NCBI RefSeq assembly: GCF_005893125.1
Contig: NZ_VCJS01000052.1
Span: 1-64,000, forward strand
Length of the DNA: 64,000 nucleotides
Direction of reading: 5' to 3'
Source: Nonomuraea basaltis
Lineage (GTDB): Bacteria > Actinomycetota > Actinomycetes > Streptosporangiales > Streptosporangiaceae
The notes under the pieces are model-generated. The model was not told the origin of the DNA. It worked only from the letters and a program-made list of their open reading frames with translations, and made no database searches. Positions 1 to 8,733 of this stretch are shown piece by piece; position 1 is the stretch's first letter, and every line of letters begins with the position of its first letter. The position numbers and the translations under genes are program-made.

Positions 1-225
1 CGCCTCGACGCTTGGATCGACGCCGTCCGGGCTGACGACCTGCCCCACCTGCATTCCTTCGCCAACGGCCTCGAACGCGACCACGCCGCCGTCCTGAACG
101 GACTCACGCTCCCTTACAGCTCAGGCGCTGTCGAGGGCAAAGTATGCAAGATCAAATTCTTGAAACGGCTCATGTTCGGCCGCGCCAACTACGACCTCCT
201 CAGAAAGATGGCACTGCTGAACTGA
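1..225 (+). CDS. ISL3-like transposase, C-terminal 74 residues (5' end outside window)
   Basis: The frame is open from the first base to a TGA at 223-225. It encodes the end of a DDE transposase: the stretch SSGAVEGKVCKIKFLKR followed by LMFGRANYDLLRKMAL is typical of the C-terminus of ISL3-family transposases, where the conserved Glu of EGK is the last catalytic acidic residue. Only the right-hand part of the element is in the window. The element's right end must lie between the stop and about 310, because recognisable host-gene sequence starts there; I could not identify the terminal inverted repeat. Family assignment rests on these motifs from memory, not on an alignment. Confidence 0.8.
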   Translation, partial: RLDAWIDAVRADDLPHLHSFANGLERDHAAVLNGLTLPYSSGAVEGKVCKIKFLKRLMFGRANYDLLRKMALLN

Positions 226-861
226 GTCGAGATCACCGACCGTGACCGCTCCCCAGCAAATGCACCAGACCCCGATAATTGGCAGATCTTCTCCAGCGCT
301 TTCGGGAAGCTCTCGTTCCGCACCTCGCCTTCGCCAACAGCTTCTGGGAGAGCTACGACGTCCTGGACAAGCCGGTCAAAGCGGGGGTGCGCAAGGCGAT
401 GGCGAAGTTCCAGCAGTCCCCATCGCCGATCTGGGTAAGTCCCTCGCTCCACACGGCCGCGAAGCCGCCGGCAAGGTGAGTGGAGCTTGGCATGCCCCCT
501 CCGATCGGACACGGGTGCTCGGCCAGCCGGGTCCGTGGCGATGTACGTTTCATGGGCCGGTGGCGGGCCTTGCGGGAGGGCTCTCGTATCGCCCCTGGTC
601 AGAGGGGAAGAAAGTGACCACAACGGCCTGGTGTCGCCTCCCAGGACGGAAGTCGCGGTTGCGGGCCTGGTTGTGACGGCGGGGAGCCGATACCGTCCGG
701 TCGGGCACGTCAGAGTACGGAACCTGTCTGGTCGGCGTCGTACTCCGCTCGCTTAGGGGCGGGATGCGACCGGGCCGGGCGTGTTGCGAGCCCGGACGCG
801 CTCCGGTCCCGGGGAACCTCTGTCCTCCGGACCCCGACGAAGCCCCGCCTCTGGAGCCGAC
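226..861. other. Intergenic region after the insertion element
   Basis: Apart from the helicase remnant (318-416) I see no convincing gene here. Several open frames exist on both strands, but they are arginine/glycine/proline-rich, lack good ribosome-binding sites and look like GC-rich shadow frames. No clear promoter or terminator stands out. The stretch is best read as decayed DNA flanking the insertion element plus the upstream region of the sugar dehydrogenase gene. Confidence 0.5.
318..416 (+). pseudogene. Remnant of UvrD/RelE-like helicase N-terminus
   Basis: One frame encodes LAFANSFWESYDVLDKPVKA followed by GVRKAMAKFQQ. This resembles the start of actinobacterial UvrD/Rep-type helicases whose N-terminal segment has a RelE-like fold (pattern: aromatic-x-x-Y-x-x-L-x-K-x-V followed by KFQ). 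Homology stops abruptly after KFQQ and no helicase motifs follow, so this is a fragment. It lies directly downstream of the transposase end, which suggests that insertion of the element or later deletion destroyed the gene. The ancestor is recognised from pattern memory and is moderately uncertain. Confidence 0.45.
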
Positions 862-2439
862 ATGCCAGGAAAACGCTGGGCAGCCCCCGCGTTGCTCGCC
901 TTGTCCCTGCCACTGCTCGCCCCCGTGACCGCACTCACTCCACCGGCCGCCGCGGTGACATCCTCATCCGTCCTGGCCGCGTCTTCGTCGGTCGCGGACA
1001 GCGGCGCGCGGCGACCGGAGGTCTCCGGAGTGCCGCTGGAAGAGATCAACGCGACCGCCACCCAGGTCGCCTTCGGGTTGCGACGCCCCACCGCCATCGC
1101 CGCACCCGACGACGGGACGAACAGGCTGTTCATCACCGAGAAGCGCGGCACCGTACGTGTCTACCACCCGGACACCGGTCTCGGACAGACCCCGATCATC
1201 GACATCACGGCGTCGGTGGACGAGTCCGGCAACGAGCGGGGACTGCTCAGCATCGCCCTCGCGCCCGACTTCGCCGAGAGCCAGGACCTGTACCTGGCGT
1301 ACACCGCGCTGCCGGACGGCGCGGTGACTTTGGCCCGATACAGGCTGGACGACGCGAGCCTTGAGCCGCTGCTCTCCCAGGAGCACGCCGAGTACAGCAA
1401 CCACAACGGCGGCCAGCTCGCCTTCGGCACCGACGGCTACCTGTACTGGAGCATCGGCGACGGCGGCGGCGCCGGAGACCCCTTCGACGCCGGGCAGCGC
1501 CTGGACACCCTGCTGGGCAAGATCCTGCGCGTCGACGTGAACCGGAGCTGCGGCGACCTGGCCTACTGCGTTCCCGAGGACAACCCGTTCGTCGGCGTCG
1601 AGGGTGCGCGGGAAGAGGTATGGATGTACGGCGTGCGCAACCCCTGGCGCTTCTCCATCGACCACGCGGACGGCTCGATGTGGATCGGCGACGTCGGCCA
1701 GGGCAGGTGGGAGGAGATCGACCACGTCAAGGCCGGGCAGCAGGCAGGCGCGAATCTCGGCTGGTCCTGCTACGAGGGGCTGGAGGTGTTCGACCAGACC
1801 CAGTGCCGGTCCGACGCCGAGTACACCGAGCCGATCTTCACCTACTCACCGCACACCGGCGGCTGCGCGGTCATCGGTGGAAAGGTGTATCGCGGTGAGG
1901 AGTTCGCCGACCTGGTCGGGGGCACCTACATCGCCACCGACTACTGCTCCTCCACCATATGGGCGCTGCGCGAGGACGGCGGGGGCGGCTACTCCCAGGC
2001 CGAGATCGGCGAAATGCCCACGCAGGTCACCGCGTTCGGCAGCACCCCGGAGGGCGAGCTCTACGTCGTCAACGACCTTCCCGGCGGGCTGCACCGCGTG
2101 TCGTTCGAGCGGGCCGAGCCGACCTGCCGGATCCAGCACACCACGCGGACCTGGGGCGGCGGCATGACCGTCGATCTCACCATCACCAACACCGGCACCA
2201 CATCCATCAACGGCTGGACACTGACCTTCCCCCTGGCCCGGGGCCAGGCCATCACCTCGGACTGGAACACCAACCTCACCCAGGCCGGTGACATCGTCAC
2301 CGCGGTCAACGCCACGCACAACGGCTCCATCGCCCCCGGCCGCAGCGTCACCATGGGCTACCTGGCCAGTCACACGGGTGACGCGTCCCTGCCGAGCCGG
2401 TTCTCCCTCAACGGAGACGCCTGTGCCGTCGGCGGCTGA
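862..2439 (+). CDS. Secreted glucose/sorbosone dehydrogenase-like protein with C-terminal CBM2
   Basis: The 525-residue protein begins with a signal peptide (MPGKRW, a hydrophobic Ala/Leu core, then an Ala-rich cleavage region). I chose the ATG at 862, preceded by GGAG, over a GTG 81 bases upstream because the signal peptide then starts correctly. Residues about 55-420 form a PQQ-type sugar dehydrogenase six-bladed propeller: NHNGGQLAFG carries the expected catalytic His (about 181), followed by IGDGGGAGDP, GVRNPWRFSID and WIGDVGQ. Residues about 422-525 are a family 2 cellulose-binding module with paired Cys, WGGGMTVDLTITN and NGWTLTF. It is likely an extracellular oxidoreductase anchored on plant polysaccharide, acting on released sugars. 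The sugar and the electron acceptor cannot be read from the sequence. Confidence 0.88.
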   Translation: MPGKRWAAPALLALSLPLLAPVTALTPPAAAVTSSSVLAASSSVADSGARRPEVSGVPLEEINATATQVAFGLRRPTAIAAPDDGTNRLFITEKRGTVRVYHPDTGLGQTPIIDITASVDESGNERGLLSIALAPDFAESQDLYLAYTALPDGAVTLARYRLDDASLEPLLSQEHAEYSNHNGGQLAFGTDGYLYWSIGDGGGAGDPFDAGQRLDTLLGKILRVDVNRSCGDLAYCVPEDNPFVGVEGAREEVWMYGVRNPWRFSIDHADGSMWIGDVGQGRWEEIDHVKAGQQAGANLGWSCYEGLEVFDQTQCRSDAEYTEPIFTYSPHTGGCAVIGGKVYRGEEFADLVGGTYIATDYCSSTIWALREDGGGGYSQAEIGEMPTQVTAFGSTPEGELYVVNDLPGGLHRVSFERAEPTCRIQHTTRTWGGGMTVDLTITNTGTTSINGWTLTFPLARGQAITSDWNTNLTQAGDIVTAVNATHNGSIAPGRSVTMGYLASHTGDASLPSRFSLNGDACAVGG

Positions 2440-2753
2440 CCGGCACCCTACCGGTCGCCGATCTGGCCGGGTGGCGCAGCTCGCCGGCACGGGCGCGTTC
2501 GACCGGCGATGGTGAGGGTGAAGGCGAAGAAGGAGCAGCACTCAGCAAGTTCCCGCTGACTTCCCTGATCACTTCAGTTCACCTCTCAGCTGTCATCTTC
2601 TGCGGTCAGGGGCGCCGGTCACCGGCTGGATCACCGTCCAGCAGGCGGCATCGTCGATCATGAGGGCTGTACGCCGGGAACAGCCGACGTTTTGTCGTTC
2701 GACGCTGCTATAGATGGCGCCATCGTCAGACATTTCAAAGGACAGGGCACTCG
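2440..2753. other. Intergenic region before the DUF4132 pair
   Basis: No gene is supported in these 314 bases; small frames on the minus strand are not convincing. A TATAGA hexamer at 2709-2714 could be a -10 box for the following operon, but no -35 element lies at the right spacing (TTGTCG at 2692-2697 is too close). The gene at 2754 has AAAGGA and CAGGG just upstream as possible ribosome-binding sites. Confidence 0.35.
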
Positions 2754-3146
2754 ATGGCATTAGTGGTTTTTCGCGATGAGACGGCGACCGGCCGGGCATT
2801 AGCTGAATTCTCCCTCCCGGACCTGCCCGAGCGGATCTCGGCCCGCGAGCTCGTACGACTCCGCGTCCGCGAGGAGGTGGCCCGCTACAACGCCGCGCCG
2901 TCCCAGCACTTCCGCGGCCTGGTCAAGCCCACGGACGCCGAGTCCGAGCTGAACGGCTACCGGATGCGCACCGCCCGCAGACTGGACTGGGAGAAGCAGG
3001 CCGACGCCGCCGAGGCCGCGTTCGCCCGCAACGGCTTCCTGCTGCTGATCGGGGACCGGCAGATCGAGGACCTGGACACCCAGATCCACCTCACCACCGA
3101 CCCGGTGCTGTCCTTCGTCAAGCTCGTCCCCTTGGTCGGAGGCTGA
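2754..3146 (+). CDS. Conserved hypothetical protein, partner of the DUF4132 protein
   Basis: This 130-residue protein has no signal peptide or membrane segment and is rich in charged residues, with an Arg/Glu-rich helix-forming middle (SARELVRLRVREEVARYN) and a C-terminal LLIGDRQIEDLD segment. I do not recognise a named domain. I believe small proteins of this type commonly precede DUF4132 genes in actinobacteria (from memory, not searched), and here the next gene starts two bases after this stop, with its ribosome-binding GGAGG inside this gene's 3' end. The two are therefore almost certainly co-transcribed and translationally coupled. Function unknown; a role as subunit or cofactor of the DUF4132 protein is inference. 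Confidence 0.75.
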   Translation: MALVVFRDETATGRALAEFSLPDLPERISARELVRLRVREEVARYNAAPSQHFRGLVKPTDAESELNGYRMRTARRLDWEKQADAAEAAFARNGFLLLIGDRQIEDLDTQIHLTTDPVLSFVKLVPLVGG

Positions 3147-3147
3147 T

Positions 3148-5604
3148 GTGGGCGTCCTCAACGCGCTTCCCGACGAGCACCGCGCCTGGCTCGACGAGCT
3201 GGATCCGGCGGCACTGGACGTGTTCGCCCAGTTGGACGCGGTCTACGAGCCCGGAAGGTTCTCATGGCCGTATCCCGCATTCGCCGACACCCCGATGGGG
3301 AAACTCGCCCGGGAATGGGGCGACGTCCAGTGGCGGGCCATGGCGCTGTGGACACAGATGCGCGTGCGCATGGTGTGGAGCAAGGTGGACAGCGTCGTGG
3401 AATACTGCTGGGGCCTGGAAACCATGCCCACGGCCATCGCACGCCGCAAGCTCGGCTGGACGGGCCCGCAACTGGACCTGCTCTGGCGTACCGCACTCAC
3501 CCCGCCCGACCGCGCCCAATACTTCGAGGAGCTGTACCGCATTCCGCTGGCCGCCGCCAAGCGGCTCTCACCGGCCGAGCGCGAGCCCTTGCTCGAACAC
3601 ATACGTGAAGTCCACCGCGATCTCCAGGGAAACGAGTACGCCGCCAAGTGGACGACCAAGCGGGTCCTGGACGGCCTGCTGGCCGAGCACCCCACCGCGG
3701 ACCCCACTGGCGCGGTCCGCTCGCTCATTCCCGTCCACGACGACTTCGCCGCGCTGATCCATGAGCAGTACGGCGAGCGCCTCGCCGCCCCTTCCACGCT
3801 CGCGATCCTGACTCACTGGACCACGGCCGTGTCCGCCAAGCCCTCGGCCAAGTGGCTGAAACAGGCGACTGCGCTGCTCACACCCGAGGCCGCAGCTCTG
3901 GTCAGGGAGGTGCTCGGCCGGATCGCCCCTTACCGGGAGAAGGTCGAGCGACGTCGTCACGACAACTACGAGTGGACGGTCGTCACCTATCTGCATGAGC
4001 GCACGGCCGTCCTGCTGCGCGGCATGATCTGGACCTGCGACCTCATCGACGAGCCGTGGGTCGCGGGATTGCTGGGCGACGTCGCCGTGGCGGCCGGCAC
4101 CGGCATCGGCGGATCCGGTGCCAACGCCCGCAGCGAGCTCGTGGCCAACGCCGCGATCGGCGCGCTGGCCCGGCGCGGCGGCCTTGAGGTGGTCGCCCAG
4201 CTGGCCCGCGTCCAGGCGAAGGTTCGCAAGAAGCCCATCCTCGCGGCAGTGGCCAAGACGCTCGACGCGGTGGCCCTGCAGACCGGGCTGTCACCCGAGC
4301 AGTTGCTGGAGCGGACCGTACCCACCTTCGGCCTGGGCCCCGACGGCGCTCGCACCGAGCACGGCCTGCGGCTGTCCCTGGACGGCACGGTCTCCTACGG
4401 CACGCGCAAGACCATCCCCAAGGTCGTCCGCGAGGAGCACAAGGAGCTGCTGGCCGAGCTCAAGGCGACCGCCAAGGAGCTGAAGAAGGCGCTGCCCGCC
4501 GAACGGTTCCGGGTCGAGCGCGCCTTGGCCACCGAGCGGATCTGGCGCTGGCACGAGGTGTGCGAGTTCTACCTCGACCACCCGGTCACCGGCTCCTTCG
4601 CACGCGCTTTGATCTGGGAGACCCTGCAGGGTCCCGCCGGGCTCCCGGTCCAGGTCGACGGCGCGTGGGAGCTGACCGACCCGGCCGGCCGCCGCATCCA
4701 GCCACGCGCGGACACCCCCGTCCACCTCTGGCATCCGATCTCGCACTCCGTGGACGAGGTCCGCGCCTGGCGCGACCACCTGATGGAGATCGGCCTGCGC
4801 CAGCCGTTCAAGCAGGCCTTCCGCGAGGTCTACCTGCTCACCCCGGCGGAGGAGGAGACCCGCGACCACTCGCGCCGCTTCACCGGCCACCTGTTGCGGT
4901 ACGGCCAGGCCAAGGCGCTGCTGACGGGCCGCGGCTGGACCGGGATGACGCTGGGCCACTGGGGCTGGGAATACGGCTCCGACCAGGCCGCAGCCACCAA
5001 GGAGTGCCCTCACGGTCTCACCGCCCACTGGGACTTCCATCTCGACTGGGAATCCGGCGAACGGGACAATTTCGGCACCGTCTCCGTCTGCGTCAGCGGC
5101 GACATCCACTTCACCGCCGAGGGCGCCCGGCTCCCGCTGGCCGAGGTGCCGCCGCTGACTCTGTCGGAGGCGCTACGCGACGCCGATCTGGCCGTCGGCG
5201 TCACCTCCACCGGCCTGGACCCGCAGGGCCATGGCGAATACTGGCAGTCATACGGCTTCGGCGACCTGAACGAGACCGCCCGGATCCGCCGCGACGTCCT
5301 CACCAGGCTGCTCCCCCGCCTGGCCATCGCCGGCCGGGCCGAGCTCACCGACCGCTTCCTGCGCGTCCGAGGCGATCTGCGCACGTACAAGATCCACCTC
5401 GGCTCGAGCAACATCCTCATGGAGCCCAACGACGCCTACCTGTGCATCGTCCCGCGCGGCTCCGGCGACCAGGTCTTCCTGCCGTTCGACGAGGACGGCG
5501 GCATGCTGTCGATCATCCTGTCGAAGGCGTTTCTCCTGGCCGCCGACACCGCGATCACTGACTCGTCCATCACCCGTCAGATCATTCACGAATCTGAGCG
5601 ATGA
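3148..5604 (+). CDS. DUF4132 domain-containing protein with DUF7737-like C-terminus
   Basis: The 818-residue cytoplasmic protein starts at GTG 3148 with GGAGG at 3138-3142. Residues about 420-600 contain the DUF4132 signature region, including HLWHPISHSVDEVRAW and PFKQAFREVYLLTPAEEETR, followed by GMTLGHWGWEYGSD. The C-terminal 100 residues (RGDLRTYKIHLGSSNILM to FLPFDEDGG) match the module now called DUF7737, if I recall the name correctly. The N-terminal 400 residues are helical and repeat-like (HEAT-like impression). DUF4132 proteins include E. coli MolR-related proteins, but no biochemical activity is established. Operon partner is the upstream 130-residue gene. A relic of a paralogous C-terminus lies convergently and overlaps this gene's 3' end by 23 bases. 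Confidence 0.85.
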   Translation: MGVLNALPDEHRAWLDELDPAALDVFAQLDAVYEPGRFSWPYPAFADTPMGKLAREWGDVQWRAMALWTQMRVRMVWSKVDSVVEYCWGLETMPTAIARRKLGWTGPQLDLLWRTALTPPDRAQYFEELYRIPLAAAKRLSPAEREPLLEHIREVHRDLQGNEYAAKWTTKRVLDGLLAEHPTADPTGAVRSLIPVHDDFAALIHEQYGERLAAPSTLAILTHWTTAVSAKPSAKWLKQATALLTPEAAALVREVLGRIAPYREKVERRRHDNYEWTVVTYLHERTAVLLRGMIWTCDLIDEPWVAGLLGDVAVAAGTGIGGSGANARSELVANAAIGALARRGGLEVVAQLARVQAKVRKKPILAAVAKTLDAVALQTGLSPEQLLERTVPTFGLGPDGARTEHGLRLSLDGTVSYGTRKTIPKVVREEHKELLAELKATAKELKKALPAERFRVERALATERIWRWHEVCEFYLDHPVTGSFARALIWETLQGPAGLPVQVDGAWELTDPAGRRIQPRADTPVHLWHPISHSVDEVRAWRDHLMEIGLRQPFKQAFREVYLLTPAEEETRDHSRRFTGHLLRYGQAKALLTGRGWTGMTLGHWGWEYGSDQAAATKECPHGLTAHWDFHLDWESGERDNFGTVSVCVSGDIHFTAEGARLPLAEVPPLTLSEALRDADLAVGVTSTGLDPQGHGEYWQSYGFGDLNETARIRRDVLTRLLPRLAIAGRAELTDRFLRVRGDLRTYKIHLGSSNILMEPNDAYLCIVPRGSGDQVFLPFDEDGGMLSIILSKAFLLAADTAITDSSITRQIIHESER

Positions 5605-5821
5605 TGCTCGGATCGGTGATCGTGGTGTCCCTGGCCGGCAGCATCGCCTTGCTGAGGATGACCGCCGGCACCTGATCGCCCTCGAACGGCAGGAACACCT
5701 GATCGGCGCCGGACCCGGACGCCTGCTTGGGCACGATGCACAAGTACCGGTCGCCCGGCGTCATCAGGATGTTGCCCGAGCCGAGGTGGATCTTGTAAGT
5801 GCGCAGGTCCCCGCGCACGTG
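5582..5821 (-). pseudogene. Relic of a second DUF4132/DUF7737 gene (C-terminus only)
   Basis: The minus strand encodes about 79 residues starting at VRGDLRTYKIHLGSGNILM and running through CIVPKQ, QVFLPFEGDQ and ILSKAM to the stop at 5582. This is plainly homologous to the last ~85 residues of the neighbouring plus-strand DUF4132 protein (RGDLRTYKIHLGSSNILM, QVFLPFDEDGG, ILSKAF). No start codon or upstream DUF4132 sequence precedes it; upstream lies the end of the acyl-CoA dehydrogenase gene. It is thus a truncated paralogue in inverted orientation. Its last codons overlap the end of the intact gene, so both stop codons sit within 23 bases of each other on opposite strands. Confidence 0.8.
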
Positions 5822-5868
5822 CTGCTGCCCGGTCACTGGATCATGGCGGCACAGTATAGAGATCACGA

Positions 5869-7533
5869 TCAAAGGGCGACGGCTCCCTCCAGGAGAACGT
5901 CGAAGGACTCCAGCTCCTCCCCCGCACGGTCGATCCCGCGCAGCGGCCCCTGATCGGCCAGGTGCGTCTCGGCGTACAGGCGGGCGACGACCGCCTTGCG
6001 CCCGTCGTCGAGCCCCCAGGTGGCCTGCTCTTCCAGCAGCGCCGCGGCGTACACGTCGGCCATGAACTGCGCCAGCGGGTAGAGCCGCGCCTCCGCCACC
6101 ACGGGCTCCAGCGCCGCCCACGCCGAGATCGCCTTGGCCAGGTCGTCGATGCGGGCCTGGACCAGGCCGGAGGTGGCCGCGGCGCGCAGGCGGTCGAGGA
6201 AGGGCAGGTGTGCCTGCTCCTTGACCATGGCCCGCCGCACGTCCAGGCAGAGGATGTTGTCGCCGCCCTCCCAAATCGGGTTGACCTGGGCGTCGCGCAG
6301 GAGCCTGGCCACCGGCCACTGCTCGATGTAGCCGTTGCCGCCGTGCACCTCGATCGCGTCGCTGGCCGCGGTGACGCCGAGCCGGGCCGCGCGCAGCTTG
6401 ATCAGGGCGGGCGCGAGCCGCAGCCGGGGGCCGACCTGGGCGTCGAAGACGAGCGCCTGCGCGGCCTCGACCTCGACGATCAGCTCGGCCAGCTTGCGGC
6501 GCATCAGCGGCTGGTCGATGAGCGGGCGGCCGAAGGCCTCGCGGGCGCGGGCGTAGCAGATCGACTCGACCAGCGCGCGCCTGGCCACGCCGACGCCCAT
6601 CATGGCCACGCCGAGCCTGGAGGCGTTGGTGAGCTTCATCATCGTCCCGAGCCCGGCGCCGGACCCCGGCCCGGCCAGCAGGAACGCCTCCGCGTCGGCG
6701 AACTCGACCTCACCGGAGGCCACGGACCTGGTGCCGAGCTTGTCCTTGAGCCGCCTGATCCGCACGCCGTTGCGGGTGCCGTCGCGCCGCTCCCACAGCA
6801 CCAGGAACGGCGCCACCGCCCCCTCGGGCAGCCGGGCGAGCACCACGAACGCCGACCCGTTGGCGTTGGAGGCGAACCACTTGAACCCCGACAGAAGCCA
6901 CGAATCCTCGCCGGCCGGGACGGCCGCGGCCTCCAGGGCCGCCAGGTCGGAGCCGCCCGTCCGCTCGGTGAACATCTGAGCGGCCTCGCCGGAGTAGAAG
7001 CCGTTGGCGAAGATCTCCCGCACCCGATCGCGTACGTCCTGCGGCGCGTGCTTCTCGGCCAGCTGGACCACCATGTCGCCGCCCGTGCCGAGCGCGCAGC
7101 CCATCCCGATGTCGGCCTGGTCGAGCAGGTACGTCCACGCCGCGGCGAGCGCATCCGGGTTGGCCCCGTTCGCGCGGGCCTGCCCGGCGAACGACGGCGA
7201 GGTGAAGTTGTCGTCCATGAGCGCCCGCCTGGCGGTCTGGAACGACGGCGGCATGACGACTTCGCTGACGTCCCTGCCCCACTTGTCGTACTTCTCCAGC
7301 CGCGGCGGGTTGCGGTCGGTCTCCTCGGCGCACTCGGCCACGAGCCCGCCCATGAGCGCGCCGAGCCTGTCGAGGTGCGGCTCCGCCCAGGCGAAGCCGT
7401 CGCCCAGGTGGCGCCGCATGAGCAGGCGCAGCGTGGGATCGCAGGTCCACCAGTTGCGCCCGGCCGCGCCCTGGTAGCGCTCGGTGGCGTAGCGGTCGCT
7501 GCGGTCGAAAGGTTCGATGAGATAACGCCCCAT
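5869..7533 (-). CDS. AidB-like acyl-CoA dehydrogenase family protein
   Basis: The 554-residue protein has the length and layout of the AidB branch of FAD-dependent acyl-CoA dehydrogenases: an N-terminal AidB-type segment (residues 1-160), FYSGEAAQMFTERTGGSD and GFKWFASNANGSAFVVLAR for the flavin-binding middle domain, and the C-terminal helical domain ending in VHGGNGYIEQWPVARLLRDA and VNPIWEGGDNILCLD. The IWEG motif is characteristic of AidB-like proteins. E. coli AidB belongs to the adaptive response to alkylating agents and binds DNA; whether this homologue has that role or acts on acyl-CoA is open. I chose the ATG at 7533 (MGRYLIEPF) over one 54 bases upstream because it fits the family start; no clear ribosome-binding site precedes it. 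Confidence 0.88.
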   Translation of the reverse strand: MGRYLIEPFDRSDRYATERYQGAAGRNWWTCDPTLRLLMRRHLGDGFAWAEPHLDRLGALMGGLVAECAEETDRNPPRLEKYDKWGRDVSEVVMPPSFQTARRALMDDNFTSPSFAGQARANGANPDALAAAWTYLLDQADIGMGCALGTGGDMVVQLAEKHAPQDVRDRVREIFANGFYSGEAAQMFTERTGGSDLAALEAAAVPAGEDSWLLSGFKWFASNANGSAFVVLARLPEGAVAPFLVLWERRDGTRNGVRIRRLKDKLGTRSVASGEVEFADAEAFLLAGPGSGAGLGTMMKLTNASRLGVAMMGVGVARRALVESICYARAREAFGRPLIDQPLMRRKLAELIVEVEAAQALVFDAQVGPRLRLAPALIKLRAARLGVTAASDAIEVHGGNGYIEQWPVARLLRDAQVNPIWEGGDNILCLDVRRAMVKEQAHLPFLDRLRAAATSGLVQARIDDLAKAISAWAALEPVVAEARLYPLAQFMADVYAAALLEEQATWGLDDGRKAVVARLYAETHLADQGPLRGIDRAGEELESFDVLLEGAVAL

Positions 7534-7641
7534 ACTGGGGAGTGTTCCATATACGTGGCCCGCCGACCGGGCCGCGTTCCGGCACACGGTCCCTCGCTCC
7601 CCGGCCTGAGGGCCGCTACCGCGAACTGCTCGACCGGCATC

Positions 7642-8670
7642 TCAAAGACCGACGCCGAAGATCACGCGCCTGTTCCTGAACTCGGTGACGCTCCACAGCC
7701 TGCCGCCCTGCACGGTCAGGTCCTCGGGCCCGATCGGGAACGGCCTGGTCTGCGGCTTGCCGTCGCTGTAGACCAGCAGCTTGCCGTTGGTGGTGGAGTT
7801 CGCGGCCTGGCTCAGGTACCACTTGCCGCCGTGCGAGGTCGCCCCCTGGATCTTGGGGTGCCCCATCACGAAGGCCTCGCTGGGCTCGCCGCCGGCGAAG
7901 CCGAGGTCCCAGTGCGCCACCCAGCCGCCGGGGTCGTTCTCCCGGTACTCGCCCGTGATCAGCCGGGGCGTGGCCGCGCTGCGGTCGATCGACACGAACG
8001 AGAAGTGCGGCCCGGGCCGCTCGATCCGCCAGAAGTCGGTCTGCGGGACGATGTAGCGGTAGCCGAACGCGTGGAACTTCCCGTCGTGCCGCCCGATCCG
8101 CTTGCCGTCGCCCAGGTCGTTCTGGGCGGTCCGCAGGTCGAGCAGGTTGCTCAGGTCGAAGACGCGCAGCCCTCTGGCGGTGTCGGCGACGTAGAGCAGG
8201 TCGCCGTCGATCGCGACGCCGCCCGCGTGGATGTTGATCGGCCCGTACGAGCCGTCCGGCTTGGCCGCCACCAGCAGCGCGTGCTGGTACTTCAGCGTGC
8301 GCGGGCTCAGGAACGACACCCTGATCCCCCTCTCGCCTGCCTGCGGCCTGAAGTACCAGCTGGCCACGAACACCGGCACCCCGATGGAGGCGGACTCCTC
8401 GCCGCAGGTCAGGCCCTGGGGATACCAGTCGGCGGTGTCCTGGTCCGCGGCGTCGAAGGCGTACCACTCGGCGGGCCTGGGCTGCATCGAGCCGAGCGCA
8501 CCGGAGGCCCCCTTGCGGACGGCGGTCCTGTTGGCCTGCGCCAGCAGCGCTTCGACGCCGGTGCTGCCGATCTCCCCCGCGAGCTTGGCCGCCCCCTCGG
8601 CCAGATCACCCGTCGCCCTTTTCATGGCGAAAGGCGCCTTGTCGGTGGAAGCCATCCCCGTTGCCGCCAT
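7642..8670 (-). CDS. Hypothetical propeller-like protein
   Basis: The 342-residue protein starts at ATG 8670 with GGTGAGG upstream. It has no obvious signal peptide in its first 40 residues (charged Lys/Asp), so it appears cytoplasmic or exported by an unrecognised route. The body contains repeated blade-like segments such as AGGVAIDGDLLYVADTARG, RVFDLSNLLDL and GGRLWSVTEFRNRRVIFGV, suggesting a six- or seven-bladed beta-propeller. Two Trp/Tyr-rich segments (AEWYAFDAADQDTADWYP; SWYFRPQAGERG) are distinctive. No enzymatic motif is visible. It stands between two minus-strand genes without tight spacing, so it may be monocistronic. Function unknown. Confidence 0.7.
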   Translation of the reverse strand: MAATGMASTDKAPFAMKRATGDLAEGAAKLAGEIGSTGVEALLAQANRTAVRKGASGALGSMQPRPAEWYAFDAADQDTADWYPQGLTCGEESASIGVPVFVASWYFRPQAGERGIRVSFLSPRTLKYQHALLVAAKPDGSYGPINIHAGGVAIDGDLLYVADTARGLRVFDLSNLLDLRTAQNDLGDGKRIGRHDGKFHAFGYRYIVPQTDFWRIERPGPHFSFVSIDRSAATPRLITGEYRENDPGGWVAHWDLGFAGGEPSEAFVMGHPKIQGATSHGGKWYLSQAANSTTNGKLLVYSDGKPQTRPFPIGPEDLTVQGGRLWSVTEFRNRRVIFGVGL

Positions 8671-8733
8671 ATCTCCCTCACCTTTCCGGTCCCTTTACCC
8701 AGTGTGACGGTACAGGGACCGGAAAGGTTGCGA

